DNA from: Iamia sp964643485
GTDB lineage: Bacteria > Actinomycetota > Acidimicrobiia > Acidimicrobiales > Iamiaceae
NCBI GenBank assembly: GCA_964643485.1
Contig: CAZXRA010000284.1
Coordinates: forward strand, 1-9,079
Length of the DNA stretch: 9,079 nt
Direction: 5' to 3'
The notes under the pieces were generated by a model. It was given only the letters and a program-made list of their open reading frames with translations, ran no database searches and was not told the DNA's origin. Positions within the stretch are counted from its first letter, which is position 1, and every line of letters starts with the position of its first letter. The position numbers and the translations under genes were made by a program. Positions 5,717 through 9,079 of this stretch are shown here, one piece after another.

Positions 5717-8700
5717 GGGTTGGGGAACTCCTGGGCCCGGGTCGAGAACTCCTCCAGGCCGATCAGCTCGGCGTAGAGCCCCGAGCGGTCACCGGTCGAA
5801 CGCAGATGGGCGATGCCCGCGGTGCGCTCGTCGGCATCGGGAGTGCGGCTGAGGATCTCGTCGTAGGCCCCGGCGACGAGACGGCTCAGAGGCTCGTTCA
5901 GGTTGGCCAAGGTGAGCACGAGGGCTCGTCGTGACGCGCCCGTCGCCAGCTTGGCGGTCCAGTAGTCCAAGCCGGCGGTGTCCGGGGCCCGGCCCAGGAG
6001 TTGCTCGTAGACCCGGGTGACGAACCCGACGTTCGTTCCCCCGGCCTTCGACCAGAACTCCCCCGAGGCCGCCAGATCAGCGAGCAGCTGGTCGTAGCGG
6101 CCATGACTCAACAAGCGGCCGACCCAGAACGCCCGACCCGCCGCATCAGCAGGCCGCCCCAGCATCGTCAGGTAGGCGTCGTCCACGACCCGGCCCACCG
6201 CTTCGGGGGTGCGGGCGATGGCCCGGGCGAAGGTCTCCGGCGAGGTGCCGGCGTCGAGGCGGCTCTTCCAATAGGAGTAGCCGGCTTGATCGGGGCAGCG
6301 TCCGAGGAGCTCGATGTACACCAACCGCACCACGGCCCCGTTGCCGTCCACCGCGAACGCCTTGCACGCCAACGGCGGCAGCACCGTCACCTCCACGGCG
6401 TTGGAGACAAGGGGTGGGGCGAGGACACCACCGGTGTAGATGGCGGTGAGGGCACGGGTGCCGATCGGAAGAGCGGCGGTGACGCGGGCGATTCCGTTGA
6501 CGACGTTGGCCACGCCCACCGTCTCGTCGCCGTCGCGGAACTCGACCTGGCCTGTGGTGTAGGGCGCCACCGTCGAGGTGAGGGTGACCTCCTCGTCAGC
6601 CCGAGCCACGTCGCCCGGCTCGACGACCAGCGTGTGGCCCGAAGCGGTGATCTCCGCCAGGAGCAGGGGATCGCCGACGGGGGTGCAGGTGACGGTGAAG
6701 ATGCCGACGGCTTGCTCGGCGGTGACCTTGATGGTGTCGAGGGTGACGGGCACGACGGTTCCTGGTTCGCCCTCTATGACGACCGAGCCGGTCGGTGCGT
6801 TGAAGACGATGGACTCGTCAAGATGCCCAAGGGCCACATCGGCAGCCAGAACAGGGTTCGGGCTGGTCGGCAACTGCGTCCCGTTCGACCGCGTCAACCC
6901 CCCGGCCGTGCCACTGCCCCCAGGACCGAACCCGAAGTCGATGCTCTGGAGCAACTCGCCTTCGGCACCGATGGTCGACGTCTCATCGGCATCGGTGCCG
7001 AAGAAACCCTGACGGAGGTGGCTGGACTGCAAGGCACGAGAGAACCGCATGCGCACCTGCAGACCGCTCAGGTCGACCTCGGATCCCAGCGGGCGCACGA
7101 CGGGCACGTTGGCGTAGCCATCGACGAGGGCCCGGTATCGCCTCGTCTCTCCGGCGAAACCCGGTGCGATGCAGTCATAGAGCGTGACGGCAACGGGGGC
7201 CTCGTGGACGTTGAACGTCGTCGTGAGCTGCGAGGGCAGGAACCGGGCGTCCCCGAGGTAGGACACCGTCACCTTGTGGGCTCCCACGGCGATGTTCGGA
7301 GGGAGGTCGAAGGCCAAGAAGCTGAAGTTGTTGTTGTTGGCGCTGGTGAGTGGGACGCGTGCCAACGGGAGGCCGTCGAGGCGATAGGCAGCGACGGGTA
7401 CGTCGTCGAGCTTGAGGGCTACATGTCCCGTGGGTCGTCCAGAAGAAAGGCTGGGTCCCACCGAGACGTTCTGGAGAGACATCGTGCTCCCTTGGCGGAC
7501 TGCATGGGGACGAACACCTCCACCGAACGCAAAGGTGACCGTCGATGCTCTGCGGGTCGCTTCGACGATCATGACCTGCCCCTTCGCTGTGGCGGTCGCT
7601 CCGGGTGCGGGGGCGATCGCCGGTGCGGGTAGACCCGCCGCGTCGACGGCGATCAGATCGAAGGCCACCTCGATCGGTCCGGGGCAGGTCTCGTTGGCGC
7701 TGCCACACAAGGTCGTCGAGACGGTTCCGCCGGTGGTGAGGATCTGAATCCGCAACCGCTGTGTCGCCACCTCACCGACCGGTAGGGGGAACCCGGTCGC
7801 GTCGCCAACGGCACCCCACAAGGCGGGCCTGGAGGTTCCGGGAACTGACCCCGAGGCCAGGGGCACCGTCACCCAGGTATCCGTGGGGTCGAGGTGCTCG
7901 AGCTTGACCCTCGCCGAAGACAGGTCGGCGCTGCTCACGTTCCGGCTGATCGTGACATCCAGGCGGGCGTGGGTGATGTTTGTGCCGAAGCCGGTGTTGC
8001 GGGCGGTCACGTCGAACTCGGTGGGGGCGGCGCCGATGGTGAGGTGATCGGGCAGGGTGGCGCTCAGGTTGGGGTCGGCGGTGACCTGGTAGGGCAGCGG
8101 GTCCGATGGCGGCGACGCGCTGAACGGGCTGGCTCCCCGATAGGTGGCGGTCAACGTCCGGGAGCCCGCTTGGATGGCCGCGGTGGTCAGACCCGCGGTG
8201 CCGTCGGATTGCACCAGCGCGGACCCCAACGAGGTGGTGCCGTCGAGAAACTCCACGAAGCCCCCGGGGGTCAGCCCGTTGGTGTCGGCTTCGACACAGA
8301 GCGGATCACTCGGATCGGGAGTGACGGTGGCGGTGAGGTCCACCGAGTCGCCCAAGGCCGCCGTCCCGACCGGGGCCGCCACCAGAGCGGTGGTGGTATC
8401 GCAGCCGGGGGGTTCGGGCAGGGTGAGGTCTCCGGCCAGGGTCAAGGTGAGGGAGTGACCGGCCCCGGCGAGTTGGTCGTCGATCGCTCCGGCGATGTTG
8501 GGTTCGCAAGCGGCCTCATCGGTCGTCTCCGGGATGGAGAAGTTGGCATCAGCCACGGTGACCCGCCCGTCGGCATACGGGGTGACGGTGTCGAAGACGA
8601 GGTTCACCGGCGACGTCGTGCAATCAGCCAACAGGATCGTGGAACCACCACCGGCCTGCTGGACATCCACGTGCAGGTCCACCGCCAAGCTGGCCTGCAC

Positions 8701-9078
8701 GGTGACGTTGCCCAAGTGGTCGACCGTGCCTGTCAACGACCCCGGCGTCACCAACGAGAAATCCGCATCGATGAACGCCGTCGCGATGATCGGATACGTG
8801 ACCTCCTGCACGATGTTGACCTGCGGCGTGGACAGGGTCCCCCCCGTGATCACTCCCGAGCCCGGGTCGTAGCTGCCCGTCACCGCGGTGGGAGTCTCCA
8901 ACTCGTAGGGCTCGGCGTCACGCAGCTGTAGGACGCCGCCGCCCTCCACCATGGAGAGGGTGAAATCCTCGGCCACGCGAGGCCCGGAAGGGGGTTCTAG
9001 GGGCGCAGATGACCCTGGGGGGGGGGGCAAAACCGATGGCAATGATCGAAGCACCGACCGCCCCCACCGCAACCAACC
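5707..9078 (-). CDS. Large secreted/surface protein with Ig-like domains and C-terminal DUF4214 repeats (5' end beyond the window; frame break near 9017-9027)
   Basis: The reading frame is open from the right edge to TGA at 5709-5707. The first possible start inside the window is TTG at 9072, giving 1,121 residues, but the true start is probably outside. Numbered from that TTG: an unassigned beta-rich region with paired cysteines, about 30-225; an Ig-like domain (TTALVAAPVGTAALGDSV to ATYRG), about 226-332; a unique segment, about 333-520; a second Ig-like segment ending in KVTVSYLGDARF, about 525-625; another unassigned region, about 627-808; a third Ig-like domain, about 811-898; then four DUF4214-type repeats with YxxLLGRxPDxxGxxYW-like cores near 919, 966, 1021 and 1070, the fourth degenerate. 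DUF4214 is of unknown biochemical role and is common at the ends of secreted proteins. A signal-peptide-like stretch upstream is in another frame because of the 11-base C tract. No enzyme motif seen; an adhesin or cell-surface role is inference. Confidence 0.85.
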   Translation of the reverse strand, partial: GWLRWGRSVLRSLPSVLPPPPGSSAPLEPPSGPRVAEDFTLSMVEGGGVLQLRDAEPYELETPTAVTGSYDPGSGVITGGTLSTPQVNIVQEVTYPIIATAFIDADFSLVTPGSLTGTVDHLGNVTVQASLAVDLHVDVQQAGGGSTILLADCTTSPVNLVFDTVTPYADGRVTVADANFSIPETTDEAACEPNIAGAIDDQLAGAGHSLTLTLAGDLTLPEPPGCDTTTALVAAPVGTAALGDSVDLTATVTPDPSDPLCVEADTNGLTPGGFVEFLDGTTSLGSALVQSDGTAGLTTAAIQAGSRTLTATYRGASPFSASPPSDPLPYQVTADPNLSATLPDHLTIGAAPTEFDVTARNTGFGTNITHARLDVTISRNVSSADLSSARVKLEHLDPTDTWVTVPLASGSVPGTSRPALWGAVGDATGFPLPVGEVATQRLRIQILTTGGTVSTTLCGSANETCPGPIEVAFDLIAVDAAGLPAPAIAPAPGATATAKGQVMIVEATRRASTVTFAFGGGVRPHAVRQGSTMSLQNVSVGPSLSSGRPTGHVALKLDDVPVAAYRLDGLPLARVPLTSANNNNFSFLAFDLPPNIAVGAHKVTVSYLGDARFLPSQLTTTFNVHEAPVAVTLYDCIAPGFAGETRRYRALVDGYANVPVVRPLGSEVDLSGLQVRMRFSRALQSSHLRQGFFGTDADETSTIGAEGELLQSIDFGFGPGGSGTAGGLTRSNGTQLPTSPNPVLAADVALGHLDESIVFNAPTGSVVIEGEPGTVVPVTLDTIKVTAEQAVGIFTVTCTPVGDPLLLAEITASGHTLVVEPGDVARADEEVTLTSTVAPYTTGQVEFRDGDETVGVANVVNGIARVTAALPIGTRALTAIYTGGVLAPPLVSNAVEVTVLPPLACKAFAVDGNGAVVRLVYIELLGRCPDQAGYSYWKSRLDAGTSPETFARAIARTPEAVGRVVDDAYLTMLGRPADAAGRAFWVGRLLSHGRYDQLLADLAASGEFWSKAGGTNVGFVTRVYEQLLGRAPDTAGLDYWTAKLATGASRRALVLTLANLNEPLSRLVAGAYDEILSRTPDADERTAGIAHLRSTGDRSGLYAELIGLEEFSTRAQEFPNPED
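9017..9027 (-). repeat. 11-base homopolymer (C on the coding strand) within the 5' end of the surface-protein gene
   Basis: An uninterrupted run of eleven G on the plus strand, C on the coding strand. It encodes proline codons directly after a hydrophobic segment. With eleven C the hydrophobic segment is out of frame with the protein body; with ten or thirteen it is in frame. Such tracts mutate readily by slippage and are also a common place for sequencing errors. Confidence 0.9.
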
Positions 9079-9079
9079 A
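9026..9079 (-). other. Signal-peptide-like hydrophobic segment in the alternate frame
   Basis: The frame beginning at 9079 reads WLVAVGAVGASIIAIGFA and then prolines. This is a typical hydrophobic core followed by a small residue at -1 (GFA), as expected of a Sec signal peptide, and its N-terminal part would lie beyond the window. In the frame of the protein body the same bases read WLRWGRSVLRSLPSVL, which is not signal-like. Continuing this alternate frame through eleven C meets TGA at 8920-8918. The bases therefore look like the real start of the surface protein, joined wrongly or switched off by one base. Confidence 0.6.

Noticed and set aside
5592..5852. Small plus-strand open frame in the convergent spacer
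   Set aside because: It overlaps the inverted repeat and the antisense of the surface-protein gene, lacks a ribosome binding site and has no recognisable features.
7327..7338. (GTT)4 trinucleotide repeat as a slippage locus
   Set aside because: Only four units, and a multiple of three, so it would add or remove Asn residues without shifting frame.
6001..7632. Plus-strand open frame of 543 codons inside the surface-protein gene
   Set aside because: Antisense shadow: Gly/Asp/Arg-rich without any domain, while the minus strand encodes continuous Ig-like and DUF4214 sequence.

Overview
The window is a very GC-rich bacterial chromosome segment with actinobacterial traits: strong G/C third positions, GTG starts, tightly packed genes and a secreted protein combining Ig-like domains with C-terminal DUF4214-type repeats. 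That combination, with the M18 aminopeptidase, suggests an actinomycete, possibly of class Acidimicrobiia. The taxonomy is inferred from general character, not from a marker gene.

Layout: (1) 1-1557, minus strand, is the N-terminal 519 residues of the large subunit of glutamate synthase (gltB), running off the left edge. (2) 1558-1870 is a divergent spacer of about 310 bases. It holds a weak promoter candidate for gltB, two clear inverted repeats, and a -10-like box so close to the next start that the transcript may be leaderless. (3) 1871-5480, plus strand, is a likely four-gene run: a GT-A-fold nucleotidyltransferase, an M18 aminopeptidase (apeB-like), a HAD phosphatase, and a J-domain protein with an unrecognised C-terminal half. 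The last three are nearly contiguous (4-base overlap, then a 1-base gap). The first two are separated by 130 bases that contain two copies of a 43-base hairpin-forming repeat; the second abuts the aminopeptidase Shine-Dalgarno sequence. (4) 5481-5706 is a convergent spacer with a strong GC hairpin (terminator candidate), a perfect 15-base inverted repeat 72 bases apart, and a palindrome over the next gene's stop codon. (5) 5707 to the right edge, minus strand, is a large secreted or surface protein with three Ig-like segments and four C-terminal DUF4214-type repeats.

The most notable observation is at the right edge. An 11-base G run (9017-9027; C on the coding strand) lies between a hydrophobic, signal-peptide-like segment and the mature surface protein. 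As written, the two are in different frames; removing one C, or adding two, joins them. This is either a phase-variable homopolymer switch in a surface-protein gene or a homopolymer sequencing error. The second most interesting structure is the paired hairpin repeat at 2727-2844.

The plus-strand genes do not form one recognisable pathway. They look like housekeeping functions (peptide turnover, phosphate-ester hydrolysis, nucleotidyl transfer, chaperone recruitment) placed next to nitrogen assimilation (gltB). No mobile-element gene, CRISPR array, tRNA or rRNA was seen.
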